Made by a program: the position numbers and the translations under genes
Shown here: piece by piece, positions 23,701 through 38,700 of the stretch
How the letters are laid out: each line of letters starts with the position of its first letter
How positions within the stretch are numbered: position 1 is the stretch's first letter
The notes under the pieces: generated by a model
The model's database searches: none
The model's input: the letters and a program-made list of their open reading frames with translations, nothing else
What the model was told of the DNA's origin: nothing
Source of the DNA: Tubiluchus corallicola
Taxonomy: Eukaryota; Priapulida; Priapulimorpha; Priapulimorphida; Tubiluchidae
Assembly (NCBI GenBank): GCA_030141605.1
Contig: JAQGDQ010000219.1
Location: forward strand, 126,001-186,000
Length of the DNA: 60,000 bases
Direction of reading: 5' to 3'

Positions 23701-26700
23701 AATCTGGTAAACTATGCACAATGAGGATGTCTAATGAAGCAATGAAGAATTAACTGTTGTCATTAATGAATGATAACCTGGTATTGCTGTGTTTACAGTT
23801 TCAGTATTTTGTGCTTCGATTTACTTGATGCATATGCGCTTAATATGCAGTCTTAGATATGTTGCCATAGTGCAAAAAAAGTCCAAAAAATTCACTGAGA
23901 TCTACTAATCTGCAATTTATCATTGGAGACGTTTTTGTTTGACATATCTACCAGCCTTCTTCACATTTCAAGCACCAACGGGAAATGTCAACACTGATGA
24001 ATACTTGTAATACTGCAAAATCTTCAAAATGCACACAGCGAACTTTGAACAGCACTGTGTTTACCTCTTCAATAATCAATAGCTTGTGAGAAACTAGTTA
24101 AAGGAGCATGTAAATCTGGTCCTCTGCAGCTGTCGATATTCAGTCCAACGAATTCCAAATACTTGTCAATAGGCAGTAGCGGTTATTTGGAATTGACTTT
24201 TATTCAATAGTTTTCAAATTTTTGTATTGTATGTTACTGGGAAATGTGTGCATTAGTGGTTTTCAACCCCTCAAGGGAAGGAATTTAGTTTATCATTGGG
24301 ACCACAGACTAGTAGACTCAAATTACTATAATTCTATCTTCTGCAAGCTGCAGTTCTACAAAATGCACATGATCTACACACATTCTACAGGATATTACAC
24401 TCCTGAATGTCACTGACTAATTTAAAAACTATTTTTGTTTAAGTTTTAAAACCCATGCATATACATTTTATATTGTTAATAAATTTGTAAGGATCCATTA
24501 TAAAAATAATCCAAGTAAATATGCAGTGTACAATATAGAATCAAGTCACCTTGAAAAGGAGGGATGAAATTCTGACAATTTGCAAAAAGGATGCACTAGG
24601 CAATATAATGACAAAAATAATGGCAGTATGGCAAAAAGGCTGGACAATGATTTTGGAACATAGGGCAAAAAACAAAAAAGTTTGAGAACCACTGGCATAC
24701 ATTTTTTGAAAAACCTGTAAAGTAAGCATTATTGGAAGCAGTATGCTACATAGTATAGTGTTGGAAAGTATGATGTGCATGTACCTAAAAAGCAATTGCT
24801 GCTCTGAATTCATTTAATTCAGAATATGATTGTAAGCTTATAATGAAGTATCATTCCTGAGTAGGCAATTATTTTTCTTTTTACATCTGTTTTCAGAAAT
24901 CGTTCTCAGGATGGGTGTGTGGGTCTTGAACTTAATTTTATTCTAGAAAAAAGTGACAATAATTTTGCCATTCAAGACTGCCAGTTTGAATTCAGATGTT
25001 GAAAGCACATATGATTTAAATGTACAATAAATATATTTCTATTTTACAATAAAAACTTTGCACGTGTAACTATGATGCATGTGGTAATTGCATAAACATA
25101 CCATGACTAACATGACATCAGAGTAAGAATAATTGCACTAATGTGATATCAAAATTGCTATGTGATTTTCGAGGGCATTGGTATAGTTTTGTGACATCGC
25201 AAGTACCAAAGGTGCAATTACAGTATGGTACATCGAGCAAAATGTGATCTGTCATTGCCATTAAAAATTTATAGACTACTACTGATGTACTTGATAAGTT
25301 TGTGTTTATGTGTACGTTATATGAAAGATATGAATTTTTATAATAGAAGCACATTATTATTTTTTTTAAATTGCTTTTACCATTTACACTGAGATGCATG
25401 TAATAATCCCATGATTCCATATCATCACAAATTGAGTTAGGGCGCATAGTATGAATGTAATTTCAGTATGCAAGAAATGCTGAATGTTTTGCTTTTAATA
25501 TACTTGTGAGCTTTCGCAGCATGGAATTTTTGCTTTCTTTGCCATTCTGGTATCTTTGCCTCTCTTTAAACAGTTTTGTCATTCTTCTCTTCTGAATCCA
25601 AATTTTAATTAAAAATCTTTTATGTTAGGGTGCTTGAAGTTTCCCTAGCTAACAACTGCTTTTAATATAGGGATGGTGTTATTAATGCCTTGATCAACAA
25701 ATTTTAAAACTTTTTTTCACCTTTTTCTGTAATTACGATATTGTCACTTTTTATCATGTAAATGTTTATATCAGCCGGGTGTGTTAATCTAAACTGCTTA
25801 TAGCTTATTATAATTCTTAAAGCCACTTTACATCATCGCCCGCTGATCGATTAAGCTTTTATAAAATGGTCTTGGAATCCCCGGAACCCACGTAAGTGTA
25901 TGTGTTAAGCTACTTAATGCTAGCAATAATGACTCTCTTGGGACATCCCAGATACGTACTGATCATAACGAGGTCGCTTCTCATATTTGAAGACAAAGCA
26001 TTTAATCATAGGGAGTTTGACATTTTTGAAGAATCTGACTGTGTGGTTTGAGCGTAGTAAATATTGGTGATTGGTAGGGTTACGAATCCAAGTAGTTACG
26101 AATTAATTACATCGGGGGATATGCAAAGAAGACAGTGCTGAAAGTGTCTGTATAAAGGTAGTGGTATAGACTATAGAAGATAGAAGTGGTAAAATGGCAG
26201 TAAAAACAAAGACAGAATTATATGTCTAAGTACAAAAGATACGACAGTAAATAAGTTGAAGGAAAAAATCAACAGTAATAGTAGAGAGTTTGTTTTCCTC
26301 CATCTGATTTGAATTTCATACAAATTTATATGTGAAGACTATGCCTTTGGTGCACTGTTCTATGGTAAAAAACAGTTTGTTCACGTGATTCCGTAATAAC
26401 TGTATAACGTTAATAGCCCAAAAATTTTAAAACATTGGCTTCAAGTTAATACCAAAATTTGTCGTTGCCCATTTAAATACTTTGTAATAGTCATACCATG
26501 TACGGCCGTGTTTGGGTGTTAACGTTGGTTTTTACTTAAGCCTGTCCGTGTATATCCCGTTGAGTTGTTTTTCTTTGAAGCTGATCATCAGGCAGATTAA
26601 TTGTTGTACTTGCGTAATCATGGGCAGCATTGTAAAGTGCCAGTGACTTAAATTGTTTTCCGCTGATAAGCTTGATTGTTTCATTTAGATTTTGATGTTA

Positions 26701-29700
26701 CCTGTACTCTGTTCTACATAGGTGGTACTTTGGACCAGGAACAGTTGGGTTATTGGCTTTTCTGTTATAAAGTTATCATTTTACTTTAATTAGAATGACT
26801 GCAAACTTGCAAGAAAAGTGTAACATAAGTTATAGTAAGAAACCTTCTTTCACCAGCCAAAACGAGAAAAAAATTGTGTTAGTGAGGTTCGAAATTCTTG
26901 TATTTCTTAATCTATTTGTCTTTGGGGTAAAACATACTTAAGCTATTATCCTGATTGTTGCATACATTTACTTTTCACGCTATTTCATAATATCAGTATG
27001 ATTCAATAGTATGAAATTATAAAGTTTCAAGAAACAGATTCATAGTCCTCTTGTAATACTACAGTTTCTTTTGTTTGCTATAAAACATGCTCACACTTTT
27101 TATTGTTTACTTGGATCTTCCAAATAATCTTTATTTAATCTCTAATCCGTCTTTGGCTTGTTTGAGTAATAACAAGGTAACTGAGTAGTTACCGTATTGC
27201 GCTTTGTGCGCAGATACCGTTGTTGCTTGAATTGTTTGTGATTTCGAAGAAGCCAGGTCGACGCTTGGGGGCAGCAGCAGTCAGCAAGCAGAGATCACCT
27301 TAATGCCTCATCCCTGCTTGCTACGCCGATGTTGCCTGCTTAGCTACTGGCTTTGTTCACGATTCGAGTCCTACTAGCTTCAACCTCTTGGTAAAATCAA
27401 TATGGGGCTCTCTGTGGTGTAGAAAGCGTATTTGAATGATATCGTTATTAGCTTATCGACGTGTCAAATAATTTTCTAGATTCAGTAATAAAAATCAATT
27501 ACTATGATTGGTTGATTGTATCATCAGTTTATCCACTGACTGTTTAATATTGAGACTGACTAGATGTGACTGATTTCATTCCTCACCGATTGACTGACTG
27601 ACGATGAAAAGCCATTAATCCAGGTTATTTTCCGAAAATAGGTTGTATTTCATGTCTAATTTTTGGCTTTGGACATTTGAAAAAAAACTCTGGTGATGTA
27701 TTCTTTGCACTGTGAGAAGTGGCTTGTAGTCAATAAAAAGTAAACCGTTAAATTAAAAAAAGTTTTTCTGAAAAAAACCTAAAAACATGAATATAAAATA
27801 CTATAAAGAAATTCGAATTATTTCATAAAAAGCCTTATTGTCTCCGGGAACTGACAGAGGTTTATATTATATCTCGCGCACAAAAGGCTTGTATGCCGGA
27901 ATCCATTGATAGCCTGTAATCTACTGGAGATTACTTTAATATTAATCACCCTTAAGTTTTTAAATTGGAGCTGTTGTGGATGTAGGGTTTCTCCCTAAAG
28001 TCCCTCCTCCCAAAGCAATTTAAATCACATTTTGAGTGCATCAGTGAAATTTTGCAAAACTGTTCTTTACATTTTCTTATTTAACAGGTACTTAATTTAG
28101 TGTTTTATTTTAATATTTTTTTCATCTTTTGTGTGCATAGTAATAGCCGCGTAATAATGCATTTATTTAGTCTCGCAAAAAAGATCAGTTACCCCATTTG
28201 TGTAAGTAAAGTACATATAACTTTTATTGTGGTCAATAAACTAACTAACTGACTAACTAGCTACATCTTACTGGATAAAGAACAGTGTTTCGTTAATTAT
28301 GAATTTGATTATGGAGATCACATGTTTGTAATTCTTAAATTTTTGGATTAGTGTGCTACACTGAGGTGCTTCTAACTAAAGCACCCCAAAATTAGTTTAA
28401 ATTGCACTCCAATGAAACTGTGTGAAAATGTTCTTTCGATTTTACTGAATTTAGGTCAGTGGCTCTTAAATAATGGCCATAGAGATCACATATTAGGTAA
28501 TTTTAAGTATTGAAATTGGTACACTAGATAGGGGGTGCTCTAAAATTGGTACGCCCTTAAGCAATTTAAAACACCTTTTGACCACAACAATGAAACCCTG
28601 CATAAAAATATTCTTTCTGTCTTACTCAATATAGATCATTAATCTTAATAACGAATTTGGTCATGGAGATCACTTACTGGTCATCCTTCAATGTTCAAAT
28701 CGGTACACTATGCCCTAAGCCATAACACGCTACTGGTGTGTGTAAGAAGGACGGAATTTTGCTAAATATGGACTTGGTGAACACGTTTAGAAGTTGTGCA
28801 TCGTAATATAGGTATAGAATAGAATTGTAGATAAACATAGATAAGATAAGATAGAGAAATAGAGATAATCTAGAGAAAATAGAATTGTAGATGGCAGTTA
28901 ACCAAGCTAAATCGGGAAAGGTACCGGTTCTGATGCACTTAGATAGAGAAATAGAGTCAGTATAGAAAAAATAGAGTTGTAGATGGCAGTTAACCAAGCT
29001 AAATGCAAGAACGGTACCGGTCCTGGTGCACTTCCTGCTGAACTGTAAGCTGTGAGGTTCCGCAGGATTGGAGAGACTGTAACATTATTACATCTTGTGT
29101 AAATAACTACCGGGAATTAGTCTTCTTTCCCATGCAGGAAAAATCTAATTCGGTTAGAGAAACTTGCAGAACGCATTTATCCTGACAGTCAATGTGTTTT
29201 AACAGAGATGGCGACTTTAGATATGATTTTTTTTAAAACGAATACAGGAAAAGTACCGAGAACAACAACGTTTATTTGTTGCTTAGTAAATCCCAGGAAG
29301 ACCTTCGATTTGGTTTCCTACATCAGACTGTAGGCTCTTTACTAAAGATTGGGTGTCCACCTTTGCTGCTGTCGCTTGTCAGATCTTTTCATACTAGGAT
29401 GTTGGCTATAATTATGACAACAACTCTGCTGATCCTTTTGAGTTCTGAGTGGGGCGAAGCAAGACTGTTTCTTTGTGCCAACTCTTTTTGGTGTATATTC
29501 TTTTCATATTTTCCTAAATTAGAGGAGCAGCACATAGAATGGAGATACTGTCCAGGTAACCAGAAGTAAAACAAGTATGTACTTCAAGCAAATTGTCAGT
29601 ATTTAGGACAATATGAAGAGCAATCATGAATATTGGTGTTCCATGAATGTTTTAACCAAGCGCCAGTAAGTCTGGCAATTCCGTGCAGTTAAATTCAGAC

Positions 29701-32700
29701 GGACCGCCTTTAAAATTACATGAGGGAAGCCAGCCACAGTTGTTTAAATGTTACTTGCATCTTATTTTGCTTCGTACATCATGACAGACAACTTTTCTGA
29801 CTAGTCTACAACATTGTTTATATCTAGCCTAACTTTGGTATTTGAAACTACCATTTAAAATCACGGAAGTAGTTTAAGAAAAGAGAGGGGCCATATTCCC
29901 ATAACATTTGATGCATTTGTGATACAAGAAATTACGGGTCAATTATTTCTAGGTACTTATTTGTTTCCAGACATAAATGTATGTAGTCACACAATAGGTT
30001 GATCGATAGTTACCTATTGAACATTTTCAGTTTGTCTGCCGACTGACGGAGCAAATTCAGTTTAGGCAAGTTGACTGTGTTGTTTACACTTGGCCTGGTG
30101 TTCTTGGCCTATATATATCTTGTTTGATCAGAGAGAATTCCACACTCCACTTGCAAAGCTTTGCAAAGAGGCCAAAGATGTGCTCGCTGTATGCAGATAG
30201 ATATTTTTCGGTTTCAAGTGTGGTGTCATGTATTCCACGAGCTTAATATGCATGGAGGGAGGTGGTGGGTTAGTCTGTGAGATACAGTAGGTGAGAGACC
30301 TAGAATTGCTGGGACGTGGGTATCTCCATTATTTTTGTGTGTCAACATCTAGTTCAGAGATCATGAGAAATTGGGCAAGAAAGAAAGAACATAGAAAAAA
30401 TAGAAAGCAGAAAAAGAAACATTTAAATAGATAAAAAATAAAAACGATAAAATTTACGATTAATGAATGTCTTGCTATGCCTGTGGTCTGATAGAGGTCA
30501 CCTTTATTCACTTATACAGTATATGTTCCAAGCTTTCGAGATTTTTATTATTTTCAGACTTTTACTAAGGGTTTGAAAACATCGTGTGTCCGGGTAACAA
30601 ACGTTTTCTCCGTGAAATACCTGAACACGATATTTTGTATGAGCGTCTCAAAGCTGACCGTAGGTGCGCCTTTGCTTACAGCTTTTTGTATGACGTTGTC
30701 CTCCGACAATATTGAAAAGCCCGTTTTGAAAAATTATTGTGATCTGGCGAAATCAACGGAACTCAACAAATTTGCTTTCATCCGTTAAATTTCAGCAGTT
30801 TCTTAGAAAGATCTATAAAAAGTTGAAGCCGCGCGCCTTAAAAACTCGCTGAATAGCTGATGAAGCATAAATGCTGCGTAGAAAAATCCCAACGATGAAT
30901 GACGTTTTCTCACTGAAGAAAATAAGTCAAAAATAGCGACAGTATAACGCCCACTTAATTCTAGCGACGTGGAAAAATTTATTACACTAACATTATGATA
31001 AATACTTAAATGTAAAAAATAATTTATATCGCTTAAGTGTCGCTCTGTATGCTTTACTAAGTACATTAGTTATATAAATAGCCTCCTAGAGGTGATAGGT
31101 TTGGACCCTGTCCTAAAATCGATGTACACGATAAAAAACATGCACTTTGGTGTTTTTTGGTCACAGCATGTAATATTCATCTGCTTATTGGTATTTGTTT
31201 AATAATGCTGTAAAGTGAACGATAAATTCTGGATTGAGTAAATCTAAACTGTTAGTAGACTTCCAGTTATCTGTTTATTTTATGTGGGTTTCAGTGTTAT
31301 TTTAGCTGATGTTGATTTACACTTGTCTATAAATTTAGTCTCACTTTCTTTGAAATTTCCTTCGGTAGATAAACTGGGAAAACTTGATCGAACACTAATA
31401 CCTGATGAGGAAGATGGTATAAAATTGTTTGAAATTTTGAAGTTAAGATGCTAAAATGCGTTACAAGATTTTCTCAGCAAATTATGTATGCACCATCTCT
31501 TAAAGTACGAGCATGTAGTCAGAAACTGCCAAACAGGACGGAAGTGTCCAAATTAGAGATTTAGAGAGTAGTTAACCTATAAAATGACTGACGTAATTAC
31601 AAGGTAAACAGTTTTTTGGTCCCTTTCGCAGAGTTTTGTTTGTCGATTGCATTTCATGTCATTTCAAGGTAGTGTACTACTGGCACTTTTCTTGGGAGGG
31701 AAATCGTTTGCCTAGTGGAATGTTAAAATCTATATACATACATTTAAGCTGTGTGTGGTTGTCCAATTCCGGCTTGTGCGTTAGCGCACGGTGATTCGTT
31801 CTTTACGAGTATGGTAGAATACGTTTTATATTTGTCTCTTTTTGCAAAACTTGTTTGGAATTCAGTGATTTATTTTTATTATTTTATAACGTAAAAAACC
31901 GGCCAAGTTACGTTCACTTAAGCCGAGCCTCTTTGACCACTGCCATTGCACGGTGTGACATATTTTGCCTTATTCCTTGGTAATTAACGAGTTTGGAAAT
32001 AATAAATTGCGGGAGCTGCTGTTTCTGTTCACACTCTTATATAAATTTAAAATCTAAACCTTACTTAAATTTAAAAGTTTGCCTCAACTGTTCACCTTTT
32101 TAAGTATTTTTAGTACATTATAAAGCAAATAAGGTAAAAGCCGCTTCGTTTTTTTTGTATAAATCTTTTTACGAGCCTTGCTAAAGTTCCGTCTACTAAC
32201 TGGCTTCCAAGTATTGTGCTAACTAGTACATGTATACGTATAACCTGGAGCAAGTTCATTTCAACATTTTAGTAACGCTTTCACGCAGGGATTTGTACCT
32301 AATAACCTCCCTGGTTAAATGATCGCCTCAATAATAGCCCATAACTAGCTGATCCCCAGTAAAACGCTTCGATTTTGTTGATACTAAAGTGATAGTTAAG
32401 GCTTCTAAAGTACTCCTGAACTGTAACGCTTTACTTTATACAATCGATTCTGGCTTCCTCGGTACGTAGGCATGCAGTCATCGAGAAGCCTGATTTCTGC
32501 ATGGTCATTAACCATAGCTGTAGGAAGACATCAGGAACCTCAGATCAATAAATCTGATGACTGTAGTTTCCAGGCTTACCACGTGGGTGCTGGATATTGA
32601 GGCTGCTAGTACCTTCATCGAACGCAAATCTCAAAGAACATAGAATCACGGACTCTTGTTATTGTTAAAGTTATAAGCTTTGACTGCCTTTTCCCCCCTC

Positions 32701-35700
32701 CGTCAGTTAAATGCAAGTAAAAGAACGATGGCAGTTTAGCGAATCCACCTTGCTTTCATTCAAACATTTAAATTGAGCATAATTATTGACAAATCTGGCA
32801 CGCTGTTGATGATCATAAATGATTGGGTTGAGATCGCAAAAATGTTAACTGAGGTGAAATCATTCAAAACAAAGTGAGGGGTAATGAGAATTTTTGTTAA
32901 TTTAATAATTTTCGTAACTTGTGGTTGATTGTAATTATAATTGATATCTTATGGTTTATGATTTTGCTTTATCGATTTTTCTTTAGGGCTTCTGTCTGTT
33001 TTATCTGAAACGTCGTGTTCTTTCTGGTTGTTCGTTGATTTTTTTTAATTTATCACTTGACAGTTTAGACAGGCTACTCTTGATCTAAAGAAATAGTTAC
33101 AAACTTGAGGATATGTTTTTAAATGTTGACACTGACATGACGCTAATAACCATTGCCAAGTACAGAAACAAGAGCTGATTATCGACAGTACTAACAGCTC
33201 AATGAGTGTACTCTACAGTATATTCACTTTCGTTCAAGTGCCCGTTCAAAAACTGGCCCGTTCAAAAACCGTCGTAAATAATTACCTTTCAGCGAGAGAT
33301 GTTACGAACTTACGGTACGTCGATTATCTGTTAATGTGCTAATAGCCGTGGCAGATAAGCGTGTCTGTCCGATCCACCAAGTTCTTCTCATCACTGGTTT
33401 GAAACCCTAGCGCTGGGATGACGGATGAGGCGACTTCATTCACGAAAAGATTTTAATGAACTAGCTACAAGTGATGCGTTTAGAGATTGCCCTGCTAATC
33501 CGAGTTGTCTTAACATTCGTCAACAGTTGATTAGGCTTTATCTTTGTGGATGTACAACAATATTTGCGTGTGTGATAGTATTTCATAGGCTTTTACTGTC
33601 TCATAATAATACGCTCAGGTTTGGTTTAATTAATTAGGTTAATTAATTTGTTATGAAAAACATGCTGAGTACGTGTTTACTATAATGTAATTATCGTTGA
33701 GAATTTTCGCGTTTCGAATATAGCTTCTGGATAGTGCTTGAATGGGTAATTGCTAGGTAATTGTATTTGGTCAACCCAGAAAGCTTGTTTTAATAAATTT
33801 GATGTAACATCAAGTAAATTGTAAACCTGGAGAGTATTTCGGACCTTTTTGAAGCTCTAGGTGCTAATAATGTCTGTCTTATCACAGTTCAAAAATTTCC
33901 CGTAGGGTATAGCAGTTTCGGCGTGGCATTCTCCGGTGCTCAGAGAAGTATGATCTGTTTTAATGAAATATGAACACTTAAACTAAGTGCCTGTTTTTTG
34001 TTAGTACTACCGGATTTCGTCATTATTATCACCGGCTTCGATAATATAAAACAGTTTAAAAGGCAAGCAAATTAGAGGCTTAACTCATAATATCGCTTTG
34101 ATTTTAAGCGGATTGAGTTTGTACTGTATTGACACGGCAGCGCGTAAACATCCAGGGCTATGCCCATTTTGCTATAGGATGGAGGAGGCTATGGTAAAAA
34201 TAGCTTCTTCTGACGCTTATATATTTTTCACGGACATCTCTTTCCGATGCAGATGTGCGCCTCTCGCCTTCTGTTTGGCGAATAATGCCTTATGATACAT
34301 TCAGTTAGTGTCAGTCGTGCATGACGAAGTAAAACGGCGAAAACGTTTTATGGACGTTTCTTATAATCCAATTGTTTTTTGTTTTTCTGTTGAGGCCCAC
34401 TTTCTCTTTTTTAATTAAGAAACGGACATGGCAATCTGCTTATTGATTGATTACTAGACTATAAAATTGGCTTGAATATATATTTTGTGGTACGATAATC
34501 ATGTATGAATGGTCACTGGCTTTCTATAAGACAAAAAAAGTCAGAAGACAAGATTTATTTATCGTCGCTTATTTAACAGACAACATGAGCAAGTAGCGGC
34601 TTGCACTTACAACAGTACAGGTAAGGACGCAACACACAAGTAACATGTAGGGTATATGCCCTGCAGTTGGCAGCCGCTAGTATCGAACTCAAGATTGCGT
34701 GGTTGCAGTCCTAAATCTAAACCACTTGCCAGACATCCAGGACCACCTAGGGCCTTTGCTAATTATTTTTGCTGGGTTGCTGTTGCCGCTTTCATCCCTA
34801 CGAACTTGCATTGTCATCACCTGCTGAGACTGCGGTAAAAACTAAATGTCCATACTAACAGTTGCTACATTTATGCCTTACTTGTGCAGTTTCTAATAAG
34901 CAGTTAATGTCCGCATTTAAAATATGCTCCGGAAAATTTTCACACAGTATTTTCGTTGAGCACGTTAGCTTGTCGAAATTAAACCTCTGGAGAGTCAACC
35001 AGTTACAGTTCAGATTGTCGGAGACCCTTTAACCTAATCTAAACAAAGTCGCACGTTTCTCGTTTGTGGTCAGCTTCACAAGTAAGCGGATGGCCTTAGC
35101 TTTCCTCTGTCTTTAGTGAAAGAATTGTACATCTACCCTGTCTATACATTTGATAACAAGACTGAAACAAGATTATTAACAAGCCCTTAAAACAATGACA
35201 TTTTTATTCCTGTTATTGTCTGAGCCCCAACTTCAGGTGCCTTCTTTATTACATTTGCGTATTATAGTTACAAATTCAATCTTAATAAGTTGATGCTTAA
35301 AACTGAATGCCTAACGAAGCAACAGTAAGGATAAAAAGTCACCGTTATGGGTTCTCTTAGATCATCGTTGCTCGTAGATAAAAAGCACACCAGCTTGGGT
35401 CAAAAAACATGGCCGACCTGGCGGGCACGTTTAAGTGAAAAACTGCATCAGCAACCTTGAAATCACACCAGCTTGGGTCAAAAAACATGGCCGACCTGGC
35501 GGACACGTTTAAGTAAAAAACTGCATCAGCAACTTTGAAATCACACCAGCTTGGGTCAAAAAACATGGCCGACCTGGCAGACACGTTTAAGCAAAAAACT
35601 GCATCAGCAACCTTGAAATCACACCAGCTTGGGTCAAAAAACATGGCCGGCCTGGCGGACACGTTTAAGTAAAAACTGCATCAGCAACCCTGAAATCACA

Positions 35701-38700
35701 CCAGCTTGGGTAAAAAAACATGGCCGACCTGGCGGGCACGTTTAAGTAAAAACTGCATCAGCAACCCTGAAATCACACCAGCTTGGGTCAAAAAACATGG
35801 CCGACCTGGCGGACACGTTTAAGTAAAAACTGCATCAGCAACCCTGAAATCACACCAGCTTGGGTCAAAAAACATGGCCGACCTGGCGGGCACGTTTAAG
35901 TGAAAAACTGCATCAGCAACCTTGAAATCACACCAGCTTGGGTAAAAAAACATGGCCGACCTGGCGGACACGTTTAAGTAAAAAACTGCATCAGCAACTT
36001 TGAAATCACACCAGCTTGGGTCAAAAAACATGGCCGACCTGGCAGACACGTTTAAGCAAAAAACTGCATCAGCAACCTTGAAATCACACCAGCTTGGGTA
36101 AAAAAAACATGGCCGGCCTGGCGGACACGTTTAAGTAAAAACTGCATCAGCAACCCTGAAATCACACCAGCTTGGGTCAAGAAACATGGCCAACCTGGCG
36201 GACACGTTTAAGTAAAAAACTGCACCAGCAACCTTGCATTAGGTAGTAACGAAGTTAAAAGAACATCCGTTAGGGCTTCTTGTTCTCTTACACTCACCTT
36301 AGTTATTACGAAGTCTTGGATTATGAAATTCATTTGACATGCACTACAGCAATGTGGGTAGTCAAAAGCAGGAATGTTGATTTATTTGAGATCATCGTTT
36401 GAATTTTATTGAAATTTTTTCGTGAAAGTAAAGCCGATAATGAACTGCTTGGTGTTTTTTCATTTGTGTTTTTGTGAAGATTTGCTGTTTCTACCTGCCT
36501 ATAGCTTGTGAAAATTTTTTTCTTTATGTTTGTTTAATTTCGATTTAGAGTTCCCTTGTGTTGCTGTATGTAAATGTGAACACATGGCATTAAAATTTCC
36601 TCTTGTGTTATAATCTGCAATCAGTTTGCTTGTAAAAATCTGCACTAATCAATTATTATCGCGTGCTAACGCTACCTCACTGTTTAGGCACAGACTTAGC
36701 TAGCCTAGCTGCATAGAATTTCTGTTATTTCTTCTTTGTTAAAGAACACCAGTGTATTATTAATTTATTATTATGTACGAAGGCTACCAACTGCAGGTAT
36801 TTGTTAGTCATTTAAACAAGCAAAATAGTGATCGTGCTCGCGTTAAAGAAGTCAGCTAATAGCTATAGAGCTAGATTACCAGCAAAGCCGCTTCACTCTT
36901 CAGCTTCCAGTTAAACTGGTCTTTGCACTATCAGCCCGGCCGGAAATACAACATCTCATGTACACCTTGCTCAAACAAGATCTGGCTCTATTCAATTGCA
37001 AATGAGTATAAATACACTTCTAAGCGTGAAGATTAAATCCAACATGCATAAGTTCAACAAGTCAATAGCTGTGACGCATTACTTTAATATTGCAACTTGG
37101 TTAACTTGAGTTACTAGTAATTTTGCTTCCAAAAGCATTTTGTTGCACGTCGATTGTGGGCGATTCTATAATAATAATAATAATAATAAAAAATACACTA
37201 TCATTTGTAAGAATCTCTGCGTTAACAAGCGGTCACCGGCAGTTACTATACTTCACCGGGTTTCGTGGCTTAACTGGACCATCCATTTATAAAAAAATAA
37301 ATGATATTAGATTGGCTGCACATGTAAAATTTGTATCTTCGAAGATACCATTTTTATCTAGAGATTACTAGAGTCTATGAACAAAACTGTGGCGAATGGT
37401 CACTTATCTTGCTATCAGAATATGTTTTGTTTAACTTTAAAAACGTGCCAGGAATCTGTCAGTCTGTGTTCACAATCCGTCCAATAATACGAATGCTATA
37501 GTCGTTTAGCATAAATTAGATTGAACCTGCAAGCTTTGTGTCCGGCGCCAAATAGATGAAATAGAACGGAAGGGAACAAAACAAAAAAAGTTGAACAGAA
37601 CAGAGCAAAACAGAATAAGCTAGAAATTGCAGATAAACTTGTTTCGAAGTCTATTTTTAACCAATAACAGTCGAATATCTTAAAGAGGTATTTTTAATTT
37701 ACATTTCATGATCAGCTGTTCACATCATCTAATTATATAACTCATCGAATCTCGTAACATTACAGTATATAAATTAAATATAATATCTGGTATATTACAC
37801 CATTATAATATTGTAAATATATAAAATTTTATATTTACAACAGTTATCTTATTAACGTTAATAATGTGAAAAGCTGTTCTTGGTACAACCAAGAGCAAAT
37901 GTACAAGTTTATCTAGTATTCTAATGCTGTCTACGCCTGCTTTTATCCAGTAGTGATTGCTTAAAGCTTATTAGTTGTTATCAGTCTAATTATTGATGTA
38001 TTAAAATGTCATTATAATCTTATAAATCATTTAAGATTAACACATATTCTACTTATTCGTAGGACGAAACTGTATGTAGTCTTTTGGAAAGTAGCAGATA
38101 AAATAAAGGGCTGGATTGACAAGTTACAACACAACGTTCTTTTTATGTAGATTGTTGGTTTTCTTGGGTAGCAAAACAAAATTTTCTACCTTGGTTCGTT
38201 TAATGTTTATCAACCGATTAAAGCAAAGATTATGACTAGAGGTGTGTTTAATCAGCTTCAGTAATAATTTTCACTTCATTAGGTCGCACTAATTAGCTCA
38301 GCAAGTTTGATTTTGACATTCATGACAGCTAAATGATATTAAAACCCGTGTCTGTAAAATTTACTTATGCGCGCGATTAATTAGCGCATTAATTTATTTA
38401 CCAGCCTTTACTCTGATCATAATTATTCATTTATTTGTGGTCAAATTTTGCTGCTTGGGTACATGCAAGCTGATGAGGCGTTGTTTTGCTGCCTGTATCC
38501 ACATACTCAGTGTTGAGTGTTGATTCGGCAGGAGTGAGGTCATGAAACTAGAGTCAATATGTTGGCTCTTCCCTTTGGCGGCGGTAGTCCCACTCTTATT
38601 TATTTGTTTCCGTAAGTTTGATGAGTTTGGTTATAGAAGAAAAACTGTGGAATCTGTTCCTTAAATATTCCCAGTGTTGAGTGTACTTTGAAAAATCTGT

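Noticed and set aside
35386-36236. CRISPR array
   Set aside because: The units are contiguous 77-78 bp tandem copies without unique spacers, in a eukaryotic intron.
38476-38510. Hammerhead ribozyme core (ctgatgagg)
   Set aside because: The required GAAA after stem II and the cleavage-site stem are not found, and other ctgatga occurrences (31400, 32551) fail likewise.
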